This document shows, piece by piece, positions 16,003-26,993 of a DNA stretch of 64,000 bases. Every line of letters begins with the position of its first letter. Within the stretch, counting starts at the first letter, position 1. The notes beneath the pieces are model-generated. The model ran no database searches, was not told the DNA's origin, and saw only the letters and a list, made by a program, of their open reading frames with translations. The position numbers were made by a program, and so were the translations under genes. The stretch is from Brevibacterium sp. 'Marine' (GTDB lineage: Bacteria > Actinomycetota > Actinomycetes > Actinomycetales > Brevibacteriaceae): NCBI RefSeq assembly GCF_012844365.1, contig NZ_CP051626.1:1674001-1738000 (forward strand), written 5' to 3'.

Positions 16003-16683
16003 ATGAAGACGAAACGCATGGCATTGAGCACAGCGGCAGGACTCGCGGCTCTTTCTCTCGGTTTGGCCGGGTGTACCGGAAGCGGCTCCGGGGACGGCGG
16101 TGATGACACTCAAGACAGTCCCGCCGCCAGCGACTCGTCGTCGGACAACGCCGATGAGGCCACGGACGACAAGGATGAGAACGCCGACGACGACAGCGAG
16201 CAGGACTCGACGCAGGACTCGTCCGGACAGGGGCTCCCCGCCGATGCAGATCTGAGCAAAGATGCGCCGGCGGTCAGTGCCGGCGACGCGATCGAGACGG
16301 CGAAGAAGGAAGTCGGAGACGGAATCGTCCACGGCATCGAACTCGACTGGGACGAGAAGGACGGGGCCTGGCAGTACGACGTCTCGATCCTCGACGGCAC
16401 CACCGACCACGACGTCGAGATCGACGCCGACTCCGGAAATATCGTCGAACACGAGCAGGATTCGACCGACGACAAGGAAGAGCCCATCGACCTCAACGAC
16501 CCGATGACCTTCGACGACGCACTCAAACTCGCGCAGGAGAAGGCGTCCGGCAAGCTCGTCGGCTGGAAGCTCGAATACGACGACAGCATGCAGGAATACC
16601 AATTCGACTTCTCCGATGGCGGGGAGGAGACGGAAGTCACCGTCGACACCGACACCAAACGCGTCACCGTCGACGATGACTGA
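16003..16683 (+). CDS. PepSY-domain lipoprotein
   Basis: A 226-aa lipoprotein. The signal ends in the lipobox SLGLAGC, so Cys near residue 24 is lipidated. An acidic, disordered linker (about 26-85) leads to two PepSY-like repeats: GDAIETAKKEVGDGIVHGIELDWDEKDG and a second FDDALKLAQEKASGKLVGWKLEYDD. PepSY domains are inhibitory or regulatory domains of secreted proteases, and some act as extracytoplasmic sensors. The stop overlaps the start of thymidine kinase by 8 bases. A target protease is not evident nearby. Confidence 0.85.
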   Translation: MKTKRMALSTAAGLAALSLGLAGCTGSGSGDGGDDTQDSPAASDSSSDNADEATDDKDENADDDSEQDSTQDSSGQGLPADADLSKDAPAVSAGDAIETAKKEVGDGIVHGIELDWDEKDGAWQYDVSILDGTTDHDVEIDADSGNIVEHEQDSTDDKEEPIDLNDPMTFDDALKLAQEKASGKLVGWKLEYDDSMQEYQFDFSDGGEETEVTVDTDTKRVTVDDD

Positions 16684-17335
16684 CACCGGTCGCCTCATCG
16701 TCATCGCCGGGCCCATGTTCTCCGGCAAGTCCGAGGAGCTCATGCGCCGGGTGAGGAGGGCGACCATCGCCGGCGTGGCTGTCCTCGTGGTGTCCCATTC
16801 GCTCGACACCCGCTCGCCGATCTCGACGATCACCTCACATATCGGAGCACACATCCCCGCGGTGCCGCTGTCGGACGTGGACTCCCTCGCCGAGGCGGCC
16901 CGCTCTGCCGACTATGATCTCGTCGCCATCGATGAGGCTCAGTTCTTCGGACCCGAGCTCATTCCCATAGTCGAGGGGCTCCTTCGCGACGGGTTCGACG
17001 TCATCGTCGAGGGGCTGTGCGTGACCTTCGACGGAGAGCCGTTCGAACCGCTGCCGAGTCTCATGGCCGTGGCCGAAGAAGTGCTCAGGCTCACCGCGGT
17101 CTGCACGATCTGCGGCCGCGATGCCGTCTTCCATCAACGGCTCAAAGACTCGCAGCGCGGATCGAGTGCTGCAGAGGCATCGGAGGCGGCCTCGGATGAG
17201 GACCCACCGAGTCCTGTCGCCACCGCCATCGATGCCAGCCACGTCGGGGGCCTCGACGCCTATGTCGCCCGCTGTCGCGAACACTTCAATCGGAGGCGTG
17301 CCACAACGTCAGCTGTCAGCAGTTCTCAGACATAG
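16676..17335 (+). CDS. tdk: Thymidine kinase (type II)
   Basis: Phosphorylates thymidine in salvage. The 219-aa protein has the P-loop GPMFSGKSEELM near residue 11, Walker-B-like AIDEAQFF and the substrate lasso region after LTAVCTICG, one zinc-binding cysteine pair. The second pair is C-R-x-H (CREHF) at the end. An insertion rich in Ser/Ala/Glu (GSSAAEASEAASDEDPPS) sits in the lasso between them. The ATG at 16676 overlaps the PepSY gene, an odd partner, giving coupled translation. Confidence 0.95.
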   Translation: MTDTGRLIVIAGPMFSGKSEELMRRVRRATIAGVAVLVVSHSLDTRSPISTITSHIGAHIPAVPLSDVDSLAEAARSADYDLVAIDEAQFFGPELIPIVEGLLRDGFDVIVEGLCVTFDGEPFEPLPSLMAVAEEVLRLTAVCTICGRDAVFHQRLKDSQRGSSAAEASEAASDEDPPSPVATAIDASHVGGLDAYVARCREHFNRRRATTSAVSSSQT

Positions 17336-17407
17336 CCGGTGACAGGACTCTCGCCTTTGCCGGTGGGGTGTTGCTTCTGACATGGGAGAACGTCGGTCAG
17401 GATTCTT

Positions 17408-19228
17408 ATGTCAGTGGCGACCGATAGTGTTTTGGGCATGGAAGCAGAGCAGGTTCCAGACGTTCTCACCGAGATCCGTCGGTGGCGTGTCAGTCTGTCC
17501 GAACTGCCCCCGGCGAAGACCGAGGAAGAAGCCATCGATCGCATCACTGCACTCGAGGAACTCGCGTCGGCGAGTGCGGCCGCGCAGGCCCGTGAGACCC
17601 TGACGTTCGACATGCTCCGCCGCAATCGCGAAGCCGAAGACGGTGTCGCCAGCAAGAAGCAGGGACGTGGCCTCGGAGCCGAGGTGGCCCTGGCGAGGAA
17701 GGTCTCGCGCTCCCGCGGAGACGCACTGTTGAAGTTCTCCCGGACTCTGCTCATGGACCTGCCGAGGACGTTTGCGGCGATGAAGGGCGGTGACATCTCG
17801 GAAGAGAAAGCGCGGGTTGTTGCCAAGGAGTCCGACTGGCTGCCGAGGGAGAAGAAGCATGAGCTCGATGAGTGCATGGCCGAACGCCTTTCCGAGGTGG
17901 GTGTCAGGCGACTCGGCAACGAGGTGCGAGCGCTTGCGCAGAAGCTCGACCAGCAGGCCGCGGTCGACCACCTGGAACGCTGCATCGAAGAGCGTTCGGT
18001 GAGTGTGCGTCCGGCTCCGGGGAACATGGCCTACCTGACCGCGCTGCTGCCGATGCCGCAGGCGGTTGCCGCCTTTGCGAACCTGACGAAATCGGCACAG
18101 TCTGTCATCGCCACGGGTGAAGCCGACGGTCGCTCGCAGAGTCAGATCGCGGCAGACCTGCTGGTCGAACGCCTGACCGGGCAGGAATCGGCCAAGGCCG
18201 TGCCGACGGAGGTGCACCTGATCATGCAGGCGAGCAGTCTGTTCGCACCGGGGGAGGAATCGGCATGGTTCCCCGGAGTCGGACCGATCCCGGCCGAGGT
18301 TGCCAGGGATTTCGTGGCCGAGAATGATGCTGCGGTGTTCCTACGTCGCCTGTACACGCGGCCGGAGGACGGACAGCTTGTGCGGATGGATTCTCGCCGC
18401 AGGGAGTTTGCCGGACTGCTCCGGCGCATGATTGTTATGCGTGATGATGTGTGCCGCTCGCCCTGGTGCGACGCGCCGATCAAGCAGGCCGATCACGCGG
18501 TCTCCTTCGCCGCCGGCGGAGACACCGAATGGGAGAACTCCTCCGGCCTGTGCGCGGCCTGCAATTATGCGAAGGAACTCGCGGGGTGGCGGCATAGGGC
18601 AACGCCGGATGCGCTCGAAGTGGTCACGCCCACGGGCCACCGCTACCGCTCGCGCACCAAACCGATCAGCGAGCCCGACCCGGGCCTGGTCGGCGGCGAG
18701 AGCGTCGCCGAGACGACTGCTCCGCCGGGTATTCTCGCGGGAACCGGTCCGCCGACCCCGGCCGTCGGTTCCGACCCACCAACTGTTGAGGGCGGACCAA
18801 CACCACCGGCCGCCACGGCCGAAGACAGCACAGCTGCAGGCCCTGTAGCTGCAGACACCGCACTCGGGTCTGGTGCGCCTGCGTCGGGAGAGTCGTCTGC
18901 ATCGGGCGAAGCACCTGCATCAGGAGAGGTCGAGGGTGCTGACGAAGGTCCCGACGACCAGCAGCGGCGGATCTTCCTGCCGTGGCGGTTCATTCGTCGG
19001 GCCGAGCAGCCGCCACCGCTGAGAATCGGGACCACCACCGTCAGCGTTGATGTCTACGACGCGGACTTCGAGCCGCTGAGCCCGGTCGAGGAGCTGCTGC
19101 TCACCGGCATCCGGGAGCATGTCGGGTTCCGGCGAGCCGAGGCAGCGGCTGGAGGCCATGGTGGCAGCCAACCTGCATTCAGCTATTCTTTCCACAATTC
19201 TGCTGGGCGGAAGTCCAAAGGCGAATGA
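17408..19228 (+). CDS. DUF222/HNH endonuclease (13E12-repeat family)
   Basis: A 606-aa protein with an N-terminal DUF222 domain (about 15-320, including KVSRSRGDALLKFSRTL) and a C-terminal HNH nuclease: R-S-P-W-C, then the HNH helix ADHAVSFAAGGDTEWENSSGLCAACNYAKE near residue 370. These proteins are multi-copy in actinobacteria and their biological role is unknown. Residues about 430-530 are a low-complexity region with ASGE repeats. The ATG at 17438 (MEAEQ) is an alternative start. The end is convergent with the glycosylase gene. Confidence 0.85.
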   Translation: MSVATDSVLGMEAEQVPDVLTEIRRWRVSLSELPPAKTEEEAIDRITALEELASASAAAQARETLTFDMLRRNREAEDGVASKKQGRGLGAEVALARKVSRSRGDALLKFSRTLLMDLPRTFAAMKGGDISEEKARVVAKESDWLPREKKHELDECMAERLSEVGVRRLGNEVRALAQKLDQQAAVDHLERCIEERSVSVRPAPGNMAYLTALLPMPQAVAAFANLTKSAQSVIATGEADGRSQSQIAADLLVERLTGQESAKAVPTEVHLIMQASSLFAPGEESAWFPGVGPIPAEVARDFVAENDAAVFLRRLYTRPEDGQLVRMDSRRREFAGLLRRMIVMRDDVCRSPWCDAPIKQADHAVSFAAGGDTEWENSSGLCAACNYAKELAGWRHRATPDALEVVTPTGHRYRSRTKPISEPDPGLVGGESVAETTAPPGILAGTGPPTPAVGSDPPTVEGGPTPPAATAEDSTAAGPVAADTALGSGAPASGESSASGEAPASGEVEGADEGPDDQQRRIFLPWRFIRRAEQPPPLRIGTTTVSVDVYDADFEPLSPVEELLLTGIREHVGFRRAEAAAGGHGGSQPAFSYSFHNSAGRKSKGE

Positions 19229-19262
19229 ACGTGCCCTCCATCCTCGACAACGGGTTTCCGTG

Positions 19263-19916
19263 TCAGTCGTCGATGCTCTCCCACACCTCGCGCCAGATCC
19301 GGGCGAGGTCGGCGACCTGGTAGTGGGCGTTGAGCCCGCTGGGCTGCGGCACCACATGCAGAGCCACCTCATCGGGCCACCCTTCGATCAGCGTCGTATC
19401 CTGCTGACCGAGCTGAGCCTTCGGCTGTGCGAAACCAGTCCTGAACGCGGTGATCCCGGCGATCGCCACGGCACGGGGGCGGACATCGGAAAGACGTCCG
19501 ATGAGGTGGGCCGCCCCCTCGCGCAGCTCCTGCCGGGAGAGTTCGTCGGCCCGGACAGTGGCTCGCCCGATGAGGTTGGTCAGGCCGATGCCGCGACGCA
19601 GCAGCTGCTGTTCATCCGCAGGCTCGAGCCCACGAGAGGCATCGACCTGGTGGTCGGTCAGGCCCGCCTGATGCAGAGACGGCCAGAACCGATTGCCGGG
19701 ACGCGCGAACGGCGCATTCACCGCAGCCGTCCACAGCCCCGGGTTGATGCCGACGATGAGCAGCTTCAGCCCTGAGGAATCGCTCGGCAGAATATCGTCG
19801 ATCGCATTCGGATCATCCGTCGCGAAATCCGCGAGATCGTCCTTGGTCGGTTTGCGGCCGCCCAGAGGCGATGGCCGACGATTGCTGACGAAGTTGTCCT
19901 CACTCACACCTTTCAC
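19263..19916 (-). CDS. mug: G/U mismatch-specific uracil-DNA glycosylase
   Basis: Removes uracil, and ethenocytosine or thymine, mispaired with guanine. The protein shows the Mug-type LLIVGINPGLWTA catalytic strand with the Asn-Pro pair near residue 53, the GNRFWPSLHQAGL recognition helix, and a C-terminal VVPQPSGLNAHY loop, matching the NPSGLN wedge with Q replacing the usual N. The start is between GTGs at 19916 and 19907; the frame is open to 20171 but that part is not homologous. It is divergent from the SRPBCC gene, leaving only about 14 bases between starts. Confidence 0.85.
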   Translation of the reverse strand: MKGVSEDNFVSNRRPSPLGGRKPTKDDLADFATDDPNAIDDILPSDSSGLKLLIVGINPGLWTAAVNAPFARPGNRFWPSLHQAGLTDHQVDASRGLEPADEQQLLRRGIGLTNLIGRATVRADELSRQELREGAAHLIGRLSDVRPRAVAIAGITAFRTGFAQPKAQLGQQDTTLIEGWPDEVALHVVPQPSGLNAHYQVADLARIWREVWESIDD

Positions 19917-19930
19917 ACTACCGTCGTACC

Positions 19931-20446
19931 ATGAGCCACGAACATGTGACCCCACAGCCCGGAGAGTCCGCACCCTTCCATTTCGACGACCGGTGGATCG
20001 TCGACGCCGGAATCGAATCGGTGTGGGCTGTTCTGGAACGGGTCGACCAGTGGCCGGGGTGGTGGCCGGGACTGACAGCAGCCGAAAAGGTCGGAGCAGC
20101 ACAGGCTGACGTTGACGCCGCCGATCTTCCGGTGACCCCAGGCAGTCGAGCCCGCCTTCTGGTCCACGCACCGATCGGGTGGTCCCTGCGCTTCTCCATC
20201 GAAGTCGACGAGGTCGATGCGCCCCATCTCATCCGTTTCCGGGCGAATGGTGATCTGCGGGGCGAGGGCCGATGGACTCTGACCGCCTCGGCAGGCGTGA
20301 CGACAATCGATTCTCTGTGGTGTGTGACGACGAGCAGAACGACTATCCGAGCGATGCGACCGCTGTCCGGACTCATGCACGGAGCAGTGATGAGAGCCGG
20401 TGAGCGGGGACTGCGATCACGACTGGCCGACCGGTCCGGCTCCTGA
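19931..20446 (+). CDS. SRPBCC-family protein
   Basis: A 171-aa START-like protein of the polyketide-cyclase/dehydrase type. It has FHFDDRWIVDAGIESVWAVLERVDQWPGWWPGL at the start, then the usual beta-sheet core (GWSLRFSIEVDEVD; LRGEGRWTLTASAG) and a long C-terminal helix MRPLSGLMHGAVMRAGERGL. The ligand is unknown. It begins almost immediately beside mug on the other strand, so their promoters overlap each other's coding region. A hairpin at 20451-20468 lies between it and the convergent thiF. Confidence 0.75.
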   Translation: MSHEHVTPQPGESAPFHFDDRWIVDAGIESVWAVLERVDQWPGWWPGLTAAEKVGAAQADVDAADLPVTPGSRARLLVHAPIGWSLRFSIEVDEVDAPHLIRFRANGDLRGEGRWTLTASAGVTTIDSLWCVTTSRTTIRAMRPLSGLMHGAVMRAGERGLRSRLADRSGS

Positions 20447-20450
20447 GCTA

Positions 20451-20468
20451 AGCGGCCGCTGGGCCGCT
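20451..20468. terminator. Terminator-like hairpin between convergent genes
   Basis: Seven-bp stem AGCGGCC with a GCTG loop, between the SRPBCC stop and the thiF stop. It is short and lacks a U tract. Confidence 0.4.
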
Positions 20469-20479
20469 GAAGCTGCCGG

Positions 20480-22716
<2,237 letters not shown>

Positions 22717-22720
<4 letters not shown>

Positions 22721-23877
22721 GAGTTGCTCCTCATCGGGTAGGCGGTGGTGTGGTCTGTGGTGAAGCGGTGTGGGGACACGGACTCGAGCGTCCCGTCAGG
22801 AGGCCAGTCGGAGGCAGCACCCAGGGCGAGCTCGGCGCCGAGCCGGCCGCCGAACGGGGCCAAGAGGATGCCATGTCGGAAGTAGCCGGTGCTCACAACG
22901 CAGCCGGGATCGATGCGCCCGATCATCGGCAGGTCGTCGGGAGAACCAGGACGAGCACGGGTGGTGATGTCGGTGATCTCCGCGTCGAGGATGCCCGGGA
23001 CCAATCGCTGCCCGTCAGAGAGCAGCCGGTGGATCGCCCCGGCAGGGGTGCCGGAGAGCCCGTCCTCACGGGAACTGGCACCGAGCACGATCTCACCGTC
23101 GGGGCGGGGAACCAGGTAGACAGGACGACCGTTGACCAACCCGCGGATGGTCCGAGTCAGCAGGGGAGTCGCCTCGGCGGGGGCACGCAAGCGCAGCACA
23201 TCACCCCAGACTTCCCGGATCGGCAGCGGCGGGGCACCGGCGATCTCGGTGGTGGCGCTGCCGGCGCAGACGACCACCTGGTCGGCTTCCAACCGGCGGC
23301 CGTCTCCCAGTGTGACGCCGGTTGTCGCCGCACCATCCCCCAGCAGCTCGGCCACCCGCTGCCGGATGAGGAGCGATTCTGAGCCAGCCGCAAGAGCAGA
23401 CAGCAGTCCCGCCGATACACGACGCGGATCGATCGAGTGATCACCGGGAATGTGCACAGCCCCGGCCACGGCAGGCGACAGCGACGGTTCGATATGGCGG
23501 GCGGCACTGCCGGTGATGAGCTCGGTGGCGAAACCCGATCGCGATTGTGCTTCGCGCAGTTCCCGCAGAGCCTGCAGATCAGCCCGGTCACCCGCACACA
23601 CCAAGGTCCCGGCATCTGTGAAACCGAGATCGGTGCCGGCGGCGCTCGCCACCTCGGCGGCGAATTCCGGAAACATCTGAGCCGAGGTCCGCATCAGCGG
23701 ATACAGGGGAGTCTGCCCCCAGACCACCTCGGCAGCGGGAGCGATCATCCCCGCGGCGGCATGGCTCGCACCCTGGGCGGGGGCAGGATCGATGATGGTG
23801 ACATCGGCACCGAAACGGCGCAGATACCAGGCCGTGGACAGGCCGATGATCCCGGCGCCGACGATGATGACTCTCAC
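22717..23877 (-). CDS. thiO: Glycine oxidase ThiO
   Basis: Supplies dehydroglycine for thiazole assembly by oxidising glycine. The 386-aa flavoenzyme has the FAD motif VIIVGAGIIGLSTAWYLRRFG at the N-terminus, QGASHAAAGMIAP (covalent-region analogue in this family), and the C-terminal TGYFRHGILLAPFGG for substrate and flavin binding. Gene order thiO-thiS-thiG-thiF is the aerobic thiazole route, with no ThiH. The GTG at 23877 is chosen because GGAGGGA is at 23884-23890, inside the TPP aptamer. Confidence 0.95.
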
Positions 23878-23880
23878 AGC

Positions 23881-23963
23881 TACTCCCTCCGGCGGCATGA
23901 TCCGCATCAGGTCTGACGGTCGGCTCTTACGCCCTCTCAGCCTCGTTGGGAGGCTCCCGCGAA
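23881..23963 (-). promoter_or_regulatory. TPP riboswitch (thi-box)
   Basis: On the minus strand the leader reads GGGAGCC, a hairpin, then GGCTGAGAGGG, then ACCTGATGCGG, ATCATGCCGCCG and GGAGGGA. These are the conserved CTGAGA, ACCTGAT, and ATGCC/AGGGA blocks of the thiamin-pyrophosphate aptamer. The GGAGGGA at the 3' edge doubles as the thiO ribosome site, 6 bases before its GTG, so ligand binding can hide it directly. The aptamer ends just short of the divergent thiE start. Confidence 0.95.
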
Positions 23964-23970
23964 CTCCTCT

Positions 23971-24000
23971 ACTCTATGACCATGACCACACAGATGCCAC
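23971..24000 (-). promoter_or_regulatory. Candidate thiOSGF promoter inside thiE
   Basis: Minus strand GTGGCA (24000-23995) and TAGAGT (23976-23971) are separated by 18 bases. The expected start point near 23964 coincides with the first base of the TPP aptamer. The hexamers are weak matches, so this is position-driven inference. Confidence 0.35.
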
Positions 24001-24665
24001 CGCGCACCGCAGCGCGGCAGACGAAGAGAGCCTGGAGGCAGGCCCGTTTGGCCGAAGCGTCGCTCTACCTGTGCACCGATGCCCGGACCGCTCAAGGCGA
24101 CCTCGCCGAGTTCCTCGACGCCGCCTACCGCGGGGGAGTCGACATCATCCAGCTGAGGGACAAGAGCCTCGAGGCCCGCGCCGAGATCGCAGCATTGGAA
24201 GTCCTCAGGGATGTCGCCGCACGCCACGGCAGACTCTTCTCCGTCAACGACCGCGCCGATGTCGCGCTGCTGACCGACGCAGATGTCTTCCACGTCGGTC
24301 AAGGCGACCTCACCAGCAGTCAGGCCCGGGCCGTGCTCGGCCCCGACGTCATCCTCGGACGCTCCACCCATTCCCTCGAGCAGGCGCTCGCCGCCGAGGC
24401 GGACCCGGAAACCGACTACTTCTGCGTCGGGCCGGTCTGGGAGACCCCGACGAAACCCGGCCGTGCCGCAGTGGGGACGGCACTGCTGACCGCTGCCGCC
24501 GCGAAGGCGAGCAAACCGTGGTTCGCGATCGGCGGCATCGCGGCAGGGGAGAGACTGGACGCGATCCGGCAGGCGGGCGCGAACCGTGCCGTCGTCGTCC
24601 GTGCGATAACCTCGGCAGACGACCCCGCTGCGGTCGCACGGGTGCTCACGGAGGAGTTGGAATGA
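23976..24665 (+). CDS. thiE: Thiamin-phosphate synthase ThiE
   Basis: Joins HMP pyrophosphate and the thiazole to thiamin phosphate. The 229-aa TIM barrel shows [35 protein letters not shown] and the phosphate loop AIGGIAAG. Starts at 23976 and 23982 are both open; neither has a ribosome site of note, suggesting a leaderless or short-leader mRNA. It is divergent from thiO, with its promoter overlapping the DNA of the TPP aptamer. It overlaps panE (ATGA) downstream. Confidence 0.95.
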   Translation: MTMTTQMPPRTAARQTKRAWRQARLAEASLYLCTDARTAQGDLAEFLDAAYRGGVDIIQLRDKSLEARAEIAALEVLRDVAARHGRLFSVNDRADVALLTDADVFHVGQGDLTSSQARAVLGPDVILGRSTHSLEQALAAEADPETDYFCVGPVWETPTKPGRAAVGTALLTAAAAKASKPWFAIGGIAAGERLDAIRQAGANRAVVVRAITSADDPAAVARVLTEELE

Positions 24666-25627
24666 CCCCAGCAGCTGACAGCACATCCACCGGACGCGGT
24701 GCAGGCGCCGACCTGTCGATTCTCATCGCCGGGGCAGGCGCCACCGGCGGAGCGTTCGGCACCTATCTGCAGGAAGCCGGGCGCGATGTCACGTTCCTGC
24801 TCCGGCAGGCTCGGGCGGCGACGGTCCGCGCGGACGGACTGCGCTTCACCGCTCCCGGTGCCGATCGGACGAACCAGGTCGATGTCATCACCGCCGAGGA
24901 GCTCAGTGCCTCAACGCGGACCTTCGACCTCGTCCTCGTCGCGGTCAAAGCGGGTGGACTCGACTCGGTCATCGACGATATCGGACCGGCTGTGGGAGAG
25001 CAGACGACGATCATCCCGTTCCTCAACGGCATGGCCCAGATCGAGAAGCTTCACAACAGGTACCCCGGGCAGGTGCTCGGCGGGTTCGTCAAGATCGTCG
25101 GCACGATCAGAGACGGAGCCGTCGTCCAGCTCACCGACCTTGCGGTGATGACCATCGGCGATCTTCACGGCGCGGCCGTACCCACGCGAATCTCCGAGGC
25201 CCTCGACGCCCCCGGATTCAAACTCCAGATCGTCGATGGAGTCATCGACGGGCTGTGGGAGAAGTGGACCTTCATCGCCGCCGCGGGAGTCGTCACCTGT
25301 CTGTTCCGCGCCCCGGTCGGGGCGATCATGGCAGCAGGCGGCAGATCGCACGTGCATGCCATCATCGACGAACTCGAAGCCGTGGCGGCCGCGGCCGGAC
25401 ACCCGGTGTCGGAGGCCTCTCACGACATGACGCTGCAGATGCTCACCGAGGACGGCTCTGCCTTCACCTCATCCCTCTACCGGGATGTGACGGCAGGGCT
25501 GCCGAGCGAAACGGAGCACATCCTCGGCGATCTGTCGGCCAAGGCAGAGGAGCTGGGAGTCGCGACTCCGCTGCTCGACCTCACGCTTGTGCAGCTGCGG
25601 GCTGGGGAAGCCCAGAAGCGGCTCTGA
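24662..25627 (+). CDS. panE: Ketopantoate reductase PanE/ApbA-like
   Basis: An NADPH-dependent reductase of the 2-dehydropantoate 2-reductase family (321 aa). [21 protein letters not shown] is the dinucleotide motif and LVAVKAGG the second strand. The catalytic-region NGMAQIEKL replaces the usual NG(V)-E helix, and the central [11 protein letters not shown] holds the family Lys. It overlaps thiE by ATGA, recalling the original ApbA link with thiamin. Since coupling with thiE is tight, a pantothenate or thiamin-related reduction are both possible. Confidence 0.85.
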   Translation: MTPAADSTSTGRGAGADLSILIAGAGATGGAFGTYLQEAGRDVTFLLRQARAATVRADGLRFTAPGADRTNQVDVITAEELSASTRTFDLVLVAVKAGGLDSVIDDIGPAVGEQTTIIPFLNGMAQIEKLHNRYPGQVLGGFVKIVGTIRDGAVVQLTDLAVMTIGDLHGAAVPTRISEALDAPGFKLQIVDGVIDGLWEKWTFIAAAGVVTCLFRAPVGAIMAAGGRSHVHAIIDELEAVAAAAGHPVSEASHDMTLQMLTEDGSAFTSSLYRDVTAGLPSETEHILGDLSAKAEELGVATPLLDLTLVQLRAGEAQKRL

Positions 25628-26846
25628 CCTCGGCTGTGCCCGTGCGCAGCATCGCCAGATACGGCTCCTGCGGCTGAGTGTGTTGGATGTCGGACGAACT
25701 GTGGGCAGCGGTGAATGTGACCATGGGGACGCCATCGGCGACATTGAGGACGAGCAGCGTTTCGTAGCCGCCCGGGCCCAGAGAATGGGAGCTGCCGGCC
25801 GGCAGGTCGAAGACGAGGCGTTCCAGCGGACTGTCGGGCTCGGGTGGGCGGTGCATCTCCTGGGCGGCCACATCGGCGAACTGTTCGGCGGTGATGAGGT
25901 AGGCCTTGGCCGGGGTCGGTCCGGGGACAGAATGATCGTAGAAGGCCATTCCGCCGCCCCAGACCTTCGATTCGCCGGCGAAGTAGATCGTTCCGGGCAG
26001 TTCGATCCCGGCTTCGGCACGGGGCAGTGCTGCGTCTCTGGCACCTGGATAAGTCACCTTAGCGCCGGGCGGTCGCCCGCCCTGCAGATAGCAGGCGAGC
26101 CGATCGCGAGCCATGTTCGATCCGTAGCTGACGTACCACACATGTGTTTGAGACATCCCCTCCATCATGACATCTCGGGCTCGGAGTTCGTCGAATCGGC
26201 GTCGGCTGCGTCCGCTGCGTCGGCGGCGTTCGCCGCGTCCGCTACGTCCGTGTCTGCGCCGGCGTAATCGTCGGACGAGTTCGGCCGCACCGGTGATGGC
26301 CAAGGCGATGCCGATGCCGAAAGCGACTCCGAGCAGCGGCCGGTCATCGAATATCGTGCCTCCGATGAGTCCGATACCCGTCGAATAGAGCGCCCAGGCC
26401 AGAGCCCCGATTCCGTCCCAGAGCAGAAAGGTGCGGGTCGGAGATCCGAGCAGGCCGGATCCGATCGTCGCCAAGCTGCGGCCCCCGGGAACGAACCGAC
26501 CGGCGATGAGCACGGTCCCGCCTCGGCGTGAGAAGACCGTGCGGGCGGAGTCGAGGAGCTCCGCAATTCGAGTCCACCGCCGCCACCGGCCGACACCCGA
26601 AGCGGCCAAGCGGCCGACGAGGTGAGCGGCCAGATCGCCGAGGAGAGCGCCGCCGGCTGCGGCGATGACGAGTCCTGCCGGGTGAGGCTGACCCGCAGCG
26701 GCGAAGGTCGCAGCGGTGATGAGCAGAGTCTCCGACGGCACGATCGGCACGAGCGAGTCCAGCGCCGCAGCCACGGCGATGAGCAGGTACACCCACGGTG
26801 AGGTGAGTGTGGCGGTGAGCAGCTCGAGTGCGAGATCCATAGTCAT
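25581..26846 (-). CDS. DedA membrane protein fused to a gamma-glutamylcyclotransferase-like domain
   Basis: The reading frame stays open across two protein types. The N-terminal half (about residues 1-200) is DedA: hydrophobic helices, VPSETLLITAATFAAAG, and ARFVPGGRSLATIGSGLLG, the family's polar re-entrant segment; some DedA proteins (UptA) transport polyprenyl phosphate. A highly basic linker (RRRRHGRSGRGERRRR) follows. The second part starts near VWYVSYGSNMARDRL (the YGSN loop of the cyclotransferase fold) and has WGGGMAFYD, a form often annotated as histone deacetylase. An in-frame ATG cluster near 26155 could start a separate protein, so translation as one chain needs proof. The 3' end overlaps panE by 47 bases. 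Confidence 0.75.
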   Translation of the reverse strand: MTMDLALELLTATLTSPWVYLLIAVAAALDSLVPIVPSETLLITAATFAAAGQPHPAGLVIAAAGGALLGDLAAHLVGRLAASGVGRWRRWTRIAELLDSARTVFSRRGGTVLIAGRFVPGGRSLATIGSGLLGSPTRTFLLWDGIGALAWALYSTGIGLIGGTIFDDRPLLGVAFGIGIALAITGAAELVRRLRRRRHGRSGRGERRRRSGRSRRRFDELRARDVMMEGMSQTHVWYVSYGSNMARDRLACYLQGGRPPGAKVTYPGARDAALPRAEAGIELPGTIYFAGESKVWGGGMAFYDHSVPGPTPAKAYLITAEQFADVAAQEMHRPPEPDSPLERLVFDLPAGSSHSLGPGGYETLLVLNVADGVPMVTFTAAHSSSDIQHTQPQEPYLAMLRTGTAEVRAASGLPQPAAAQA

Positions 26847-26993
26847 CCACGCTAGGCACCGGGTGGCAGGGACGGTACGCGGTCGGGCACACAGTCGGTG
26901 CGGTCGACCGGCAGCCGCCATTGCGGGAAACCGGAATCCGAGACTGCGGTCGAACCCCTGTGAGCCGGTGTTGGGCGTTGCTACGATCGATTC

